Assembly: GCA_902489595.1 (NCBI GenBank)
Contig: CABUAS010000018.1
Coordinates: forward strand, 1-24,191
Source of the DNA: an uncultured Oscillospiraceae bacterium
GTDB taxonomy: Bacteria; Bacillota; Clostridia; Oscillospirales; Acutalibacteraceae
DNA: 24,191 bases
Direction: 5' to 3'
This document shows positions 9,403 to 17,339 of the stretch, one piece after another (position 1 is the stretch's first letter; each line of letters opens with the position of its first letter). The translations under genes and the position numbers were made by a program. Under the pieces are notes generated by a model. That model was not told the DNA's origin. It was given only the letters and a program-made list of their open reading frames with translations, and searched no databases.

Positions 9403-10577
9403 TGAATAACGAATACAGATATTTAATCGAACTAACAAAAGCATATCTTGATAACGACACCATAGCGCTTAAAAGTGAAATTGATTACGCCAAACTTATA
9501 AAATCAGCGTCAAAACATAATCTTTCAGGCGTTATTTACTGCGTTATAAACCGTGCCGAAAACAAAGAAATCATCAGCGCCGACCTTTTGAATGATTTGC
9601 AGAACAATTTTTTTGATTTAGTTTACATTTCAAATATGCAGTCACAAACGGCAGAACATGCAAAAAAGGCACTGGCAGGCGCAGAAATACGCCATATTCC
9701 ATTTAAAGGCATCGATATAAGGAATTACTTTCCTGTGCCGGAAAGCCGTTTTATGGGCGATATAGACATTCTGATTGACGAAAAAAACAAACTGAACGCA
9801 AAAGCGGCGATGAAATCGGCAGGCTTTACGGTTAAAAACGAAAACGGACCTGTGTGGGATTATGTTAAAGACGGTATGCTGGTTGAAATGCACACTAACC
9901 TGCTTAATGAAACGATAGACAAAGCAGAGATTATTGATTATTTCTCCGACGCTGTAAACAAAGCTGATTTTAACGGACTGTGCGGCAGATTTGACGACAC
10001 CTTCCACTTTGAATATTTAATCGCTCACATCGCCCACCATTTCCGTTTTTACGGCGCAGGCATAAAGTTAGTACTTGATTTGGCAGTAATGCTTAAATAC
10101 GGCAGTACAGACCTTGACAGAGCTGTTTCAGACCTTGAAAAAGCAGGTCTTGGCAGATTTTCAAAAGAAATACTGTCTGTTTGTTATAAATGGTACAATC
10201 AGGGCAAAAGTTTTACAGACGATACCGAAACAACCGAAAATTTTATCGTATCTTTCGGTGCATTCGGTATACACGGACGAAACAAATCCGCAGTCGTAAT
10301 CCGCAAAGATATGGAAAAAGGCAAAAGCACCTCTCCCCTTTCAATGCAGCTGCGCCTTATTTTTCCGCCTTACAGCAAACTGCGCCACCTGCCCTATATT
10401 AAATTTATTGATAAAAAGCCATACCTTACACCTGCCGCGTGGATATACAGAATTTTTTACAATCTTAAAAACAAAAAAGATTTTGCGATAAACACAACAG
10501 CCGGTCTGAATAACAAAAATTCAGTATCACAGGCGCAGGCGGAATTAAATTATTTTGAGGAGATAGGACTTATATGA
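9402..10577 (+). CDS. Nucleotidyltransferase family protein (NTP_transf_5-like)
   Basis: 391 residues. The motif FKG (101-103), about 16 residues, then GDIDILI (119-125) with D120 and D122 matches the metal-binding DxD of the nucleotidyltransferase superfamily, in the arrangement of the uncharacterised NTP_transf_5 group. VEMH (161-164) and LIAHIAHHF follow, as in that family. Such genes are often found near surface-polysaccharide or peptide-modification genes, but substrates are mostly unknown. Its start overlaps the stop of the upstream gene by 1 nt, and its stop overlaps the start of the GH27 gene by 4 nt (ATGA), so the three are probably translated together. The family call is fairly firm; a role in making a glycan or modified surface polymer is inference from the GH27 neighbour. 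Confidence 0.8.
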   Translation: MNNEYRYLIELTKAYLDNDTIALKSEIDYAKLIKSASKHNLSGVIYCVINRAENKEIISADLLNDLQNNFFDLVYISNMQSQTAEHAKKALAGAEIRHIPFKGIDIRNYFPVPESRFMGDIDILIDEKNKLNAKAAMKSAGFTVKNENGPVWDYVKDGMLVEMHTNLLNETIDKAEIIDYFSDAVNKADFNGLCGRFDDTFHFEYLIAHIAHHFRFYGAGIKLVLDLAVMLKYGSTDLDRAVSDLEKAGLGRFSKEILSVCYKWYNQGKSFTDDTETTENFIVSFGAFGIHGRNKSAVVIRKDMEKGKSTSPLSMQLRLIFPPYSKLRHLPYIKFIDKKPYLTPAAWIYRIFYNLKNKKDFAINTTAGLNNKNSVSQAQAELNYFEEIGLI

Positions 10578-12313
10578 AATACTTTTTTATCATTCTGCTG
10601 ATAATCATATTAATTGCTGCGGCACTGTTTGTAAAATGGTTTTTGCAATACCGTACAAGCGGTAAATGCCCTATATGCTTTCTTGAAAAAATTTTTACAA
10701 AGCCCACTCAGATAACAATGGATATAAGTAAAGACGAAGATTTCAACAACAATTCCGCTTTAACGCCGCCTATGGGCTGGAGCAGCTGGAACACTTTCCG
10801 CAATCAGATTGACGAGGATTTGATTTTAGACACTGCAAAAGCCATGAAAGAAACCGGACTTCTTGAGGCAGGATATAATTTTGTTAATCTTGACGACTGC
10901 TGGCAAAGTTCGATGCGTGATAAAGACGGTAATATGCAAGGTGATCTGGAAAGATTTCCGAACGGCATTTCTTCACTTGCAAATAAAATCAATTCTTTGG
11001 GATTTAAACTCGGCATTTACTCTTCAAACGGAACACTGACCTGCGAGGATTTGCCTGCAAGCCTCGGCAACGAAATTCAGGATGCAAAAACGATTGCAGG
11101 TTGGGGCTGTGAATTTTTCAAATACGATTTCTGCCACAACAAAGCAATAAGCGGCGAAGCGCCTGTTATCGAAAAACTTGAGATTAGCAGACCCCGCCAA
11201 AAAGCAGAAATTACGCTTACACCCGATGATGCGGAATTTTTCGGAAAAACGGGAATCGTTGAAATCAAATCACTGCCGAGCGGAAAAGGCATAGGCAGGC
11301 TGAATCACGGCGCAGGCAAAGCAGTATTCAAGCCTGTTGTGAATTTTGACGGCAACTATGTGCTTACAATAGTTTTCAAAAAATTCTATACCAAAAAAGA
11401 ACCCTATTTACAAGTAGCCGTAAACGGGGTTATGCATGAAGTATTCTTCCCTGTTATGTCTGCTTTCAGCGCAACAGGCAGAATGCAGATTATGATTAAA
11501 CTTAAAGGCGGTTCTAACGAAATCATACTTGAAAACCCTGTTAAAACACTTGCAGACAGTTCTTATATTCAATACCGCAGAATGGGCAAGGCTTTGAAAA
11601 ACGCCTCAGAAGAAATTGCAGGCAAATACGGAATTGCCGAAAAGCCGATTACATTTTCAATCTGCGAATGGGGCAAGGCTCACCCATGGCACTGGGGTGC
11701 AAAAGCGGGCAATATGTGGCGCACTACATATGATATTGCTGCAAACTGGCTCTCTGTTCACTCAATTTATTCACAGTCAATCAAGCATTATCAGAATGCT
11801 TCTGTCGGCCATTGGAATGACCCGGATATGCTTGAGGTCGGCAACGGAAATTTGACAGACGATGAAAATAAAACACATTTCAGCCTTTGGTGTATGATGG
11901 CGGCGCCGCTCATTCTCGGCAACGATATAAGAAAATTTATCGGCTCAGACGGCAAGCCGAATACAGATAATAAAACGCTTAAAGTTGTTACAAATAAAAG
12001 CCTTATTCTTATTGACCAGGACCCGCTCGGCAAAGCGGCTAAACTGATTAAAAGCGAAAAAGGAATAGATATTATTGGCAGACCGCTTGCAAACGGCGAT
12101 ATAGCAGTATGTTTTTACAATAAAACAAAACAGGACAAAGGTTTTTCTTACAATATCGGCGAAATCGCTGCCGATGAATACCTTAATTTCAATTCTCATC
12201 AGACCTCATATGCCGTTCACGAGCTGTGGAACGACGAGCGTTTCACGACGAAAACGATTTCAGCAACACTGCCAAAGCACGGCTGTAAGGTTTTCCGCAT
12301 CAGCCGGCAGTAA
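10574..12313 (+). CDS. GH27 alpha-galactosidase-like glycoside hydrolase with membrane segment and inserted beta domain
   Basis: 579 residues with AGGAG upstream, inside the end of the preceding gene. Residues 3-25 form one hydrophobic membrane segment. The GH27 barrel starts at about 63 with TPPMGWSSWNTF, then NLDDCW. It carries the nucleophile motif KYDFC (D185), CEWG, PWHWG, WRTTYDI with the expected acid/base D387, and GHWNDPDMLEVGNG. A C-terminal beta domain ends in KHGCKVFRIS. Family members remove alpha-galactose or alpha-GalNAc residues. Unusually, about 140 residues (roughly 194-332) are inserted after the nucleophile strand. They look like a beta-sandwich carbohydrate-binding module of CBM6/35 type (YLQVAVNG, then GGSNEIILEN). 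Membrane topology is unclear: Lys/Arg are denser after the hydrophobic segment than before it, so an inward-facing enzyme cannot be excluded. The real substrate is unknown. Confidence 0.88.
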   Translation: MKYFFIILLIIILIAAALFVKWFLQYRTSGKCPICFLEKIFTKPTQITMDISKDEDFNNNSALTPPMGWSSWNTFRNQIDEDLILDTAKAMKETGLLEAGYNFVNLDDCWQSSMRDKDGNMQGDLERFPNGISSLANKINSLGFKLGIYSSNGTLTCEDLPASLGNEIQDAKTIAGWGCEFFKYDFCHNKAISGEAPVIEKLEISRPRQKAEITLTPDDAEFFGKTGIVEIKSLPSGKGIGRLNHGAGKAVFKPVVNFDGNYVLTIVFKKFYTKKEPYLQVAVNGVMHEVFFPVMSAFSATGRMQIMIKLKGGSNEIILENPVKTLADSSYIQYRRMGKALKNASEEIAGKYGIAEKPITFSICEWGKAHPWHWGAKAGNMWRTTYDIAANWLSVHSIYSQSIKHYQNASVGHWNDPDMLEVGNGNLTDDENKTHFSLWCMMAAPLILGNDIRKFIGSDGKPNTDNKTLKVVTNKSLILIDQDPLGKAAKLIKSEKGIDIIGRPLANGDIAVCFYNKTKQDKGFSYNIGEIAADEYLNFNSHQTSYAVHELWNDERFTTKTISATLPKHGCKVFRISRQ

Positions 12314-12330
12314 AAATATATGTGTATAAC

Positions 12331-12360
12331 AAAAGAGCAGTTCGATTGAACTGCTCTTTT
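12331..12360 (+). terminator. Terminator of the NUDIX-GH27 operon
   Basis: A perfect 13-bp stem: AAAAGAGCAGTTC (12331-12343), loop GATT, GAACTGCTCTTTT (12348-12360). The A and T runs at both ends would let it work in either direction. It starts 18 nt after the GH27 stop. Confidence 0.9.
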
Positions 12361-12368
12361 ATTTACTC

Positions 12369-12394
12369 GGTGCGTCGGGGACGCCGCACCCTAC
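12369..12394 (-). repeat. REP-like hairpin, class A copy 1
   Basis: On the minus strand it starts with GTAGGGTGCGG and folds through GGTGC/GCACC and GTC/GAC arms. It matches the copy at 21308-21333 at 25 of 26 bases. The CTAC end is on the plus strand. Confidence 0.75.
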
Positions 12395-12439
12395 AAAACT
12401 ACATAATCGTTTTCATATGGCGACTAACCCCGCCACAAT

Positions 12440-12466
12440 CGGGAGGGCACGGAGACCCTCCCCTAC
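12440..12466 (-). repeat. REP-like hairpin, class B copy 1
   Basis: Arms GGGAGGG and CCCTCCC, with GTAG at the minus-strand 5' end (CTAC on plus at 12463-12466). A near copy lies at 22689-22716, differing in the loop by a few bases and one extra base. Confidence 0.75.
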
Positions 12467-12493
12467 TGTATGGTACGATGCCTTCATCGTACC
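12467..12493 (+). repeat. REP-like hairpin, class D, head-to-head with the preceding copy
   Basis: A perfect 9-bp stem, GGTACGATG (12472-12480) and CATCGTACC (12485-12493), with a CCTT loop and GTAT rather than GTAG before it. Its conserved end faces that of the class B element next door, so the two form an inverted pair. Confidence 0.55.
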
Positions 12494-12515
12494 GATAATA
12501 AAATTTTATAATAAT

Positions 12516-12547
12516 ACAAAAAACGGGCGGAAATTTTTCCGCCCGTT
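12516..12547 (-). terminator. Terminator of the butyrate operon
   Basis: On the minus strand a 12-bp stem (AACGGGCGGAAA and TTTCCGCCCGTT) is followed by TTTTTTGTATT. It lies 19 nt after the etfA stop codon. Confidence 0.88.
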
Positions 12548-12565
12548 AAATTTTTGGGTATTTAA

Positions 12566-13609
12566 TTATGCCTGTGCTTTTAAAGCCTCTGTGAGCATAG
12601 GAACGATTTTATTCAAATCGCCTACGATACCGTAATCTGCAACATCGAAAATCGGAGCAGATGCATCTTTATTGATAGCAATAATAATATCAGACTCTTC
12701 CATACCTGATGTGTGCTGAATTGCACCGCTGATACCGATTGCAAAATATACATTCGGGCGAACTGTTTTACCTGTCTGTCCGACCTGCAAATCCTTATCC
12801 AGCCAGCCATTGTCAACTGCTGCTCTTGAGCAGGAAACCGTGCCGCCGAGAACATCTGCCAAATCCTCAAGAAGTTTGAAATTCTCTTTACTGCCGACAC
12901 CGCGACCGCCTGAAACAAGAATTTTTGCCTCCTGAATATCAACTGTATTCTTGATTTCCTTAACTACATCAAGAATTTCAACATAGCAGTTATTTTCTTC
13001 AAGTGCAGGGTTAAACTCAATAACGTTTGCCTTTGCACCGTCAATCTTATCAATCTTCTGCATAACGCCCGGTCTTACAGTAGCCATCTGCGGTCTGTTG
13101 TCAGGGCAGGCAATCGTTGCGATTGTGTTGCCGCCGAATGCAGGACGTGTCATAAGAAGTTGATTGTGTTTCTGCTCTCTGTTTGGCAGAGGATTCAGCG
13201 GAAAATCGCCGATTTCAAGCACTGTGCAGTCTGCCGTTAAACCTGTGCCTACTCTTGCGGACACTCTCGGACCTAAGTCACGGCCGATAGCAGTTGCACC
13301 TACAAGCATAATTTCAGGCTTGTATTCATTAATTACGGCAGTAAGTGCCTGTGTGTAAGGCTCTGTTCTGTAGGTTTCAAGCACAGGGCTGTCTACTACA
13401 ACAACATTGTCTGCGCCGTATTCTGCAAGTTCGTCTGCAAGACCTTTTACATTATAACCAAGCAGAACAGCAGTAACCTCTGTTTCAAGGTCTTTTGCAA
13501 GCTCCTTTGCTTTGCCGAGAAGTTCAAAAGCAATCGGGCTGATTGCGTTATCTACCTGCTGAGCGAAAATGTAAACGCCTTTATACTGTTCAATATTTTC
13601 TGTAATCAT
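12566..13609 (-). CDS. etfA: Electron transfer flavoprotein alpha subunit
   Basis: 347 residues, ribosome site GGAGGAG 6 nt before the ATG and overlapping the end of the upstream gap. The N-terminal half is the usual ETF alpha/beta fold. The C-terminal half carries the FAD-binding signature in order: GRGVGS (235-240), SRAAVD (261-266), QVGQTGKTV (from 275), ISGAIQHTSG (293-302) and NKDASAPIF (313-321). With EtfB it passes electrons to or from butyryl-CoA dehydrogenase. In Clostridia, Bcd-Etf complexes couple crotonyl-CoA reduction by NADH to ferredoxin reduction (flavin-based bifurcation). That this one bifurcates is inferred from gene context. It is the last gene of the operon, 14 nt after etfB. 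Confidence 0.95.
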   Translation of the reverse strand: MITENIEQYKGVYIFAQQVDNAISPIAFELLGKAKELAKDLETEVTAVLLGYNVKGLADELAEYGADNVVVVDSPVLETYRTEPYTQALTAVINEYKPEIMLVGATAIGRDLGPRVSARVGTGLTADCTVLEIGDFPLNPLPNREQKHNQLLMTRPAFGGNTIATIACPDNRPQMATVRPGVMQKIDKIDGAKANVIEFNPALEENNCYVEILDVVKEIKNTVDIQEAKILVSGGRGVGSKENFKLLEDLADVLGGTVSCSRAAVDNGWLDKDLQVGQTGKTVRPNVYFAIGISGAIQHTSGMEESDIIIAINKDASAPIFDVADYGIVGDLNKIVPMLTEALKAQA

Positions 13610-13623
13610 TTTCTTCTCCTCCC

Positions 13624-14409
13624 TCAGATAACATGCTTTTCGGCAAGTTTTGCCATAATATAATCTACTGCTTCTTTCGGTGAATCGGGAGTTACAGTTT
13701 CGCCTGCACCCTTTCTTACCTTATCTGAAGCCTTTGCAATCTTGGTCGGTGAGCCGTTAAGGCCGATGTTTGAATCATCAACATCTTTAAGTGCGGCTCT
13801 GCCCCATACTGTAATTTCTTTCTTGTAAGCGTCAAAAATACCGCCCGGAGTCATATATCTCGGCTCATTAAGCTCTGAAAGAGCAGTGATTGCGCAAGGC
13901 ATTTTTGCCTTTAACATATGATACCTGTCATCAAACTGGCGTTTAACGATTACATAATCACCGTCAATCTTAATATCCTGAGCATAGGAAATTACAGGAA
14001 TACCGAGGTGCTCTGCAATCTGCGGACCAACCTGTGCAGTATCGCCGTCAATAGCCTGACGGCCTGTGATAATCAAATCATAATCAATGTTGCGGAGTGC
14101 ACCTGCAATAGTAGTTGAAGTTGCCCATGTATCTGCACCGCCGAGCACTCTGTCTGTAACAAGAATACCGTTGTCTGCACCCATAGCCATAGCCTCGCGA
14201 AGAACCTCTTCAGCCTTTGGAAGACCCATTGTAAGTGCAGTAACCTCTGCGCCGATTTCGTCTTTAATGCGAAGTGCTGCCTCAAGTCCCGCCTTATCGT
14301 CAGGATTCATAATTGAAAGCATTGCACCTCTGTTCAATGTACCGTCGGGGTTAAACTGAACGCCGCCCTTTGTATCAGGTACCTGCTTAATACAAACTAC
14401 AATTTTCAT
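13624..14409 (-). CDS. etfB: Electron transfer flavoprotein beta subunit
   Basis: 261 residues, start supported by GGAGGG 8 nt upstream. It opens with MKIVVCIKQVPDT, the classic EtfB N-terminus, and contains GADTWATS (91-98) and GRQAIDGDTAQVGP (116-129), the nucleotide-binding segments of this subunit. In bifurcating Etfs this subunit binds the bifurcating FAD and NADH instead of AMP. The sequence resembles those Clostridial forms, but the assignment rests on context. It lies 15 nt downstream of bcd and 14 nt upstream of etfA, the normal order of a Bcd-EtfB-EtfA complex. Confidence 0.95.
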   Translation of the reverse strand: MKIVVCIKQVPDTKGGVQFNPDGTLNRGAMLSIMNPDDKAGLEAALRIKDEIGAEVTALTMGLPKAEEVLREAMAMGADNGILVTDRVLGGADTWATSTTIAGALRNIDYDLIITGRQAIDGDTAQVGPQIAEHLGIPVISYAQDIKIDGDYVIVKRQFDDRYHMLKAKMPCAITALSELNEPRYMTPGGIFDAYKKEITVWGRAALKDVDDSNIGLNGSPTKIAKASDKVRKGAGETVTPDSPKEAVDYIMAKLAEKHVI

Positions 14410-14424
14410 TATATTTAACCCTCC

Positions 14425-15579
14425 TTACTTCAATAAATCACCGCTGATTACCATACGCTGAACCTCTGATGTGCCCTCGTAAATCTCGGTAATCTTAGCG
14501 TCTCTCATCATTCTTTCAACTTCATATTCACGGATATAACCATAACCGCCAAGAAGCTGAACTGCCTTTGTTGTAACATCCATAGCAACTTCTGCTGCAT
14601 AAAGTTTAGCCTTGGCAGCCTCTACAGAATAAACTTTCTGATTTGCCTTTGCCATAGCAGCCTTGTAAACAAGCATTTTGGCAGCCTCTACCTTTGTAGC
14701 CATATTTGCTAACTGGAACTGTGTGTTCTGGAATGCACTGATGGATCTGCCGAACTGCTTTCTTTCCTTAACATATTCAACTGCACGGTCAAGAGCACCC
14801 TCTGCAATACCGAGCGCCTGAGCAGCAATACCGATACGGCCGCCGTCAAGCGTATGCATAGCAATACCGAAGCCTTTGCCCTGAGGTCCGAGAATATTTT
14901 CTTTAGGAATTCTGCAGTCCTGGAAAATAAGTTCATAAGTTGATGAACCGCGGATACCCATTTTCTTTTCCTTTGTGCCGAATTCAAAACCCGGAGCAGT
15001 TTTAGGAACGATGAAGGCACTGAATAACTTCTTCTTTCTGCCTCTTTTGTCTTCAACAATATCTGTTACGGCAATAACGATATAAATATCTGCTACCTTA
15101 CCGTTTGTAATAAAGCACTTTGAGCCGTTGAGAACCCACTCGTCACCGTCAAGAACTGCCTTTGTCTGTGCACCCTGAGCGTCTGTGCCTGCGCCCGGCT
15201 CTGTTAAAGCAAATGCACCGAGCATTTCACCGCTTGCAAGCGGTTTTAAATATTTCTGTTTCTGCTCCTCAGTGCCGTAAGTAAGAATAGGGTCACAGCA
15301 AAGAGATGTATGTGCAGAAACGATAACGCTTGTTGTTGCGCAAACTTTTGCAAGTTCTTCAACGCACATAACATAAGTTAACGGGTCACATCCCTGACCG
15401 CCGTATTCCTTTGGAATCGGAATACCCATAAAGCCGATTTTCTGCATTTTTGAAACTGTTTCCTGCGGGAACTGCTCTGTTTCGTCAGTTTCAATAGCAA
15501 GAGGCTTTACTTCATTTTCAGCAAAATCACTGAACAGCTTTTTAGCCATTTCGTGTTCTTTACTTAATGTAAAATCCAT
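14425..15579 (-). CDS. bcd: Butyryl-CoA dehydrogenase (short-chain acyl-CoA dehydrogenase)
   Basis: 384 residues, the standard length, with GGAGG and an 8-nt spacer before the ATG. Acyl-CoA dehydrogenase signatures are complete: FALTEPGAGTDA (123-134), WVLNGSKCFITNG, and the C-terminal QLLGGYGY and IYEGTSEVQ. The Glu in that last motif (E368) corresponds to the catalytic base of butyryl-CoA dehydrogenases. It reduces crotonyl-CoA to butyryl-CoA in the cytoplasm, using electrons from the adjacent EtfBA. The gap to hbd is 97 nt, longer than elsewhere in the operon, and holds a REP-like hairpin. Confidence 0.95.
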   Translation of the reverse strand: MDFTLSKEHEMAKKLFSDFAENEVKPLAIETDETEQFPQETVSKMQKIGFMGIPIPKEYGGQGCDPLTYVMCVEELAKVCATTSVIVSAHTSLCCDPILTYGTEEQKQKYLKPLASGEMLGAFALTEPGAGTDAQGAQTKAVLDGDEWVLNGSKCFITNGKVADIYIVIAVTDIVEDKRGRKKKLFSAFIVPKTAPGFEFGTKEKKMGIRGSSTYELIFQDCRIPKENILGPQGKGFGIAMHTLDGGRIGIAAQALGIAEGALDRAVEYVKERKQFGRSISAFQNTQFQLANMATKVEAAKMLVYKAAMAKANQKVYSVEAAKAKLYAAEVAMDVTTKAVQLLGGYGYIREYEVERMMRDAKITEIYEGTSEVQRMVISGDLLK

Positions 15580-15633
15580 TTATAATATCCTCCGTGTAAA
15601 ATGTATTTCATAACACCGTAAATACATAAGATA

Positions 15634-15657
15634 CGGGCGGATATTATCCGCCCCTAC
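15634..15657 (-). repeat. REP-like hairpin, class C, inside the butyrate operon
   Basis: On the minus strand it begins GTAGGGGCGGAT. The arms GGGCGGAT and ATCCGCCC pair perfectly over 8 bp. It sits in the hbd-bcd gap, so it should be transcribed. No T run follows it, so it is unlikely to be a strong terminator. Confidence 0.75.
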
Positions 15658-15676
15658 GGTATGCAATAAATATTAA

Positions 15677-16516
15677 TTACTTTCTGTAATCGTAAAAACC
15701 TACGCCTGTTTTGCGGCCGAGTTTACCTGCACGAACCATCTTTTTAAGAAGAGTTGCAGGGCGGTATTTAGGATCGCCTGTTTCGGCATAGATAACTTCC
15801 ATAATTGCAAGTACAATATCAAGACCGATATAGTCACCGAGTTCAAGCGGACCCATCGGATGATTTGCACCGAGTTTCATAGCAGTGTCAATATCTTCAA
15901 CGCTTGCAATGCCCATTTCATAAACTGTAATACCCTCGTTGATAAGCGGGATAAGAATTCTGTTTACAACAAAGCCGGGAGCCTCGTTTACTTCAACAGG
16001 AACTTTGCCGATTTCTTCAGCAATGCCCTTGATTTTTGCAACCATATCGGCAGGAGTGTTAGCGCCTGCGATAACCTCTACAAGCTTCATAACAGGAGCC
16101 GGATTGAAGAAGTGCATACCGATAAGCGGTCTGTCAAGTCCAGCACCGATTTCAGTAATTGAAAGTGAAGATGTGTTTGTAGCAAACATACAGTCAGCCT
16201 TAACAATATCCTGAAGCTCTTTAAATGTCTGCTTCTTAACATCCATAACTTCAAGAGCAGCCTCAACAATCAAATCACAATCTGTGCAGATTTCCTTTGT
16301 GCCTGTTGTGATTTTAGCAAGGATAGCGTCAGCCTTTGCCTGATCCATCTTGCCCTTAGCAATTCTTTTTTCAAAACCCTTTGCGATTTTTGCCTTGCCG
16401 TTTGCGGCAAATTCATCATTAATATCGCAAAGCATTACTTCATAACCGTCAACCTGTGCAAAAGCCTGTGCAATACCTGAACCCATTGTTCCTGCACCGA
16501 TAATTCCTACTTTCAT
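15677..16516 (-). CDS. hbd: 3-hydroxybutyryl-CoA dehydrogenase
   Basis: 279 residues, typical length, with GGAGG 8 nt before the ATG. The N-terminal Rossmann fold starts MKVGIIGAGTMGSGIA. The active-site region GMHFFNPAPVMKLVEV provides the His135-Glu147 dyad with the usual 12-residue spacing. The C-terminal helical domain includes EAPGFVVNRIL and ends GRKTGVGFYDY. It reduces acetoacetyl-CoA to 3-hydroxybutyryl-CoA with NAD(P)H. It lies 21 nt after the crt stop. Confidence 0.96.
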   Translation of the reverse strand: MKVGIIGAGTMGSGIAQAFAQVDGYEVMLCDINDEFAANGKAKIAKGFEKRIAKGKMDQAKADAILAKITTGTKEICTDCDLIVEAALEVMDVKKQTFKELQDIVKADCMFATNTSSLSITEIGAGLDRPLIGMHFFNPAPVMKLVEVIAGANTPADMVAKIKGIAEEIGKVPVEVNEAPGFVVNRILIPLINEGITVYEMGIASVEDIDTAMKLGANHPMGPLELGDYIGLDIVLAIMEVIYAETGDPKYRPATLLKKMVRAGKLGRKTGVGFYDYRK

Positions 16517-16537
16517 TCTTATATCCTCCGTCTGTAA

Positions 16538-17323
16538 TTATTTATTCTGAAACGGCTCTTTAACCTTATCTTTGTTTCTGTCAAGGAAAAATGCCATTCC
16601 GTATTTCTGATCTTCTGTTTCAAAGCAGTCGCCGAAAAGTTTTTCTTCAATAACGATTGCCTCATCAATACCAACTTGTAAGCCGTCATTGATAGCCTTT
16701 TTGCAGTTGCGAACCGCAATAGGAGCATTGCCTGCAATAATTGAAGCCATTTTCTTTGCAGCAGGCATAAGTTCTTCGGCAGGATAAACTGCGTTTACAA
16801 GACCGATTCTCAAAGCCTCAGGTGCTTTAATGTTTCTGCCTGTGAAAATTAACTGCTTTGCCATACCGATGCCGACTGTTCTTGCAAGTCTTTGAGTGCC
16901 GCCGAAGCCCGGTGTAATACCGAGTCCAACCTCAGGCTGACCGAAAACTGCATTTTCTGAACAAATTCTGATGTCGCACGCCATTGAAATTTCACAGCCG
17001 CCGCCGAGTGCAAAGCCGTTGACTGCACAGATTACGGGAATCGGCAAAGTTTCAATTTTTCTGAAAACATCGTTGCCCTTCTTGCCGAAAGCCTCTCCTT
17101 CAGCCTTTGTCAAAGTGCTCATCTCGCCGATATCCGCACCTGCAACAAATGATTTTTCGCCTGCACCTGTAAGAATAAGTGCACGTACAGTATCAAGGTC
17201 AACTGCATCGATTGCTTCATCGATTTCATCAAGAACGGCACTGTTTAAAGCATTCAGTGCCTTCGGGCGGCTGATAGTTAAAACTGCAACTGCGCCCTCA
17301 ACCTCATAATTAATAAATTCCAT
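16538..17323 (-). CDS. crt: Crotonase (3-hydroxybutyryl-CoA dehydratase)
   Basis: 261 residues if translation starts at the second ATG (17323). The only good ribosome site, GAGG (17331-17334 on the plus strand), lies 7 nt from that ATG but just 1 nt from the ATG at 17329. Oxyanion-hole segments SFVAGADI and GFALGGGCE are present. So are both catalytic glutamates of true hydratases, E111 (GGGCE) and E131 (FGQPEVGLG). It removes water from 3-hydroxybutyryl-CoA to give crotonyl-CoA. The C-terminal tail (FFLDRNKDKVKEPF) differs a little from the usual FLEKRKP ending, which is not expected to matter for catalysis. Confidence 0.95.
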   Translation of the reverse strand: MEFINYEVEGAVAVLTISRPKALNALNSAVLDEIDEAIDAVDLDTVRALILTGAGEKSFVAGADIGEMSTLTKAEGEAFGKKGNDVFRKIETLPIPVICAVNGFALGGGCEISMACDIRICSENAVFGQPEVGLGITPGFGGTQRLARTVGIGMAKQLIFTGRNIKAPEALRIGLVNAVYPAEELMPAAKKMASIIAGNAPIAVRNCKKAINDGLQVGIDEAIVIEEKLFGDCFETEDQKYGMAFFLDRNKDKVKEPFQNK

Positions 17324-17339
17324 TGCCATACCTCAAAAA

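Noticed and set aside
12369..12394. Second terminator after the GH27 operon
   Set aside because: No T run follows, the stem has a 3-nt bulge, and a near-identical copy lies elsewhere, so a repeat is the better call.
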